Below are positions 5,191 through 5,935 of a stretch of DNA of 5,935 bases, piece after piece. How positions within the stretch are numbered: position 1 is the first letter of the stretch; each line of letters starts with the position of its first letter. The translations under genes were made by a program, and so were the position numbers. The notes beneath the pieces were generated by a model that was not told the origin of the DNA, did no database searches, and saw only the letters and a list, made by a program, of their open reading frames with translations. The DNA comes from Pseudomonadota bacterium (lineage in GTDB: Bacteria > Pseudomonadota > Gammaproteobacteria > Burkholderiales > Burkholderiaceae_D): the NCBI GenBank assembly GCA_018241865.1, contig JAFECY010000159.1, positions 1-5,935 of the forward strand, given 5' to 3'.

Positions 5191-5935
5191 ATGACCACTC
5201 ACTCTCCGGCGGACGACGCCCTGCCGCCGACGCCTACGCCGACTTCCATGTACTGGCGCCTGCTTTCCTTCCTGCTCCGATGGACGCTGATCTTGGTCGG
5301 CACGGTCGTCGCCTTTGCCGTGATGGGCGTGTTGCTCGTGTGCTTCGTGCTGGCCATGGCGTATCCAAACCTACCTTCTCTAGAATCGCTGACCGATTAC
5401 CGGCCAAAAATTCCCTTGCGCATTTTTTCGGCGGACAAGGTTTTGATCGGCGAATTCGGCGAAGAGCGTCGCAACATGACACGCATTCAGGACATTCCTG
5501 AGATCATGAAAAAAGCCGTGCTGGCAATCGAGGATGACCGCTTCTACGATCACGGCGGCGTCGATATTCAAGGCGTTATACGCGCAGCGCTGCACAATGC
5601 TTCCGGCGGCAGCCGGCAAGGTGCCTCGACCATCACCCAGCAAGTGGCGCGCAATTTTTTCCTCACCAGCGAACAAACATTCAAGCGCAAAATTTATGAA
5701 ATGCTACTCGCATGGAAGATCGAGCAAAATCTGTCGAAAGATCAGATCCTAGAAGTCTATATGAACCAGATTTATCTGGGGCAGCGCGCCTACGGCTTTT
5801 CATCGGCCGCGCAAATTTACTTCGGTAAGAAATTGAAAGATATTTCCATCGCCGAGGCGGCCATGCTCGCAGGCTTACCGAAAGCGCCTTCGGCCTACAA
5901 TCCGATCGCCAATCCGAGTCGCGCCAAGAAACGCC
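5191..5935 (+). CDS. mrcA: Penicillin-binding protein 1A, N-terminal part (3' end cut by window edge)
   Basis: This is the bifunctional class A penicillin-binding protein (mrcA, also ponA) that polymerises and crosslinks peptidoglycan. 248 codons are visible. A Pro/Thr-rich cytoplasmic tail (1-20) leads to one membrane anchor (about 25-57). The glycosyltransferase family 51 domain follows: EDDRFYDHGGVD with predicted catalytic Glu114, GASTITQQVARNFFLT (144-159), RKIYEMLLAWKIEQ (166-179, with the second conserved Glu at 170), and then LSKDQILEVYMNQIYLGQ, YGFSSAAQIYFGK and AEAAMLAGLPKAPSAYNP. The OB-like and transpeptidase domains lie outside the window. The ATG at 5191 is the first possible Met but lacks a Shine-Dalgarno; an ATG at 5248 (residue 20) would remove most of the tail and also lacks one. 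Divergence from pilM is the classic arrangement. The length of the anchor-proximal region and the motifs favour PBP1A over other class A enzymes. Confidence 0.95.
   Translation, partial: MTTHSPADDALPPTPTPTSMYWRLLSFLLRWTLILVGTVVAFAVMGVLLVCFVLAMAYPNLPSLESLTDYRPKIPLRIFSADKVLIGEFGEERRNMTRIQDIPEIMKKAVLAIEDDRFYDHGGVDIQGVIRAALHNASGGSRQGASTITQQVARNFFLTSEQTFKRKIYEMLLAWKIEQNLSKDQILEVYMNQIYLGQRAYGFSSAAQIYFGKKLKDISIAEAAMLAGLPKAPSAYNPIANPSRAKKR

Noticed and set aside
5234..5482. Minus-strand open frames opposite the start of mrcA
   Set aside because: They oppose the transmembrane and glycosyltransferase coding sequence of mrcA, whose motifs are unmistakable.
1..5935. Search for mobile elements, CRISPR arrays, tRNA or other RNA genes, and a hidden new system
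   Set aside because: All but the 316-base divergent region is conserved core coding sequence; no transposase, spaced repeat array, cloverleaf or composition break was seen.

Overview
The window is chromosomal core DNA, most likely from a betaproteobacterium of the order Burkholderiales, with an Oxalobacteraceae-like flavour. That placement is an inference from the protein sequences, the roughly balanced base composition and the gene order; no database search was possible. It holds the inner-membrane and secretin part of the type IV pilus machine on the minus strand (pilM-pilN-pilO-pilP-pilQ). Divergently, on the plus strand, lies the start of the gene for penicillin-binding protein 1A (mrcA/ponA). 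This ponA / pilMNOPQ arrangement is a well-known conserved neighbourhood in beta- and gammaproteobacteria.

Layout from left to right. Positions 1-1925 hold pilQ (minus), whose 3' end runs off the left edge. Then come pilP (1922-2464), pilO (2461-3114), pilN (3127-3795) and pilM (3795-4874, with a possible but less likely GTG start at 4943), all on the minus strand. Positions 4875-5190 form a 316-base divergent intergenic region with a candidate sigma-70 promoter for each side and several small symmetric elements. Positions 5191-5935 hold the first 248 codons of mrcA/ponA (plus), which runs off the right edge.

How the genes work together. PilM is a cytoplasmic actin-like protein that binds the INLLPHRE-type N-terminal peptide of PilN. 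PilN and PilO are bitopic inner-membrane proteins that pair through coiled coils and periplasmic folds. The lipoprotein PilP binds PilN/PilO and reaches the periplasmic N-domains of PilQ. PilQ is the outer-membrane secretin through which the pilus passes, and its AMIN domains hold it to peptidoglycan. PBP1A makes peptidoglycan. The pil genes form one tightly packed unit: three of the four junctions overlap (1, 4 and 4 bases) and the fourth has a 12-base gap, with a good Shine-Dalgarno at each start, so transcription as an operon and translational coupling are likely.

No mobile element, CRISPR array, tRNA, rRNA or foreign-looking insertion was seen, and nothing supports a previously undescribed system. 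The points worth a second look are small: the pilM start and the A/T hairpin against its ribosome binding site, a Gln in place of the usual Asp in a PilM nucleotide-binding motif, an alanine-rich PilN tail, and the symmetric elements and SD-less leader in the divergent control region.
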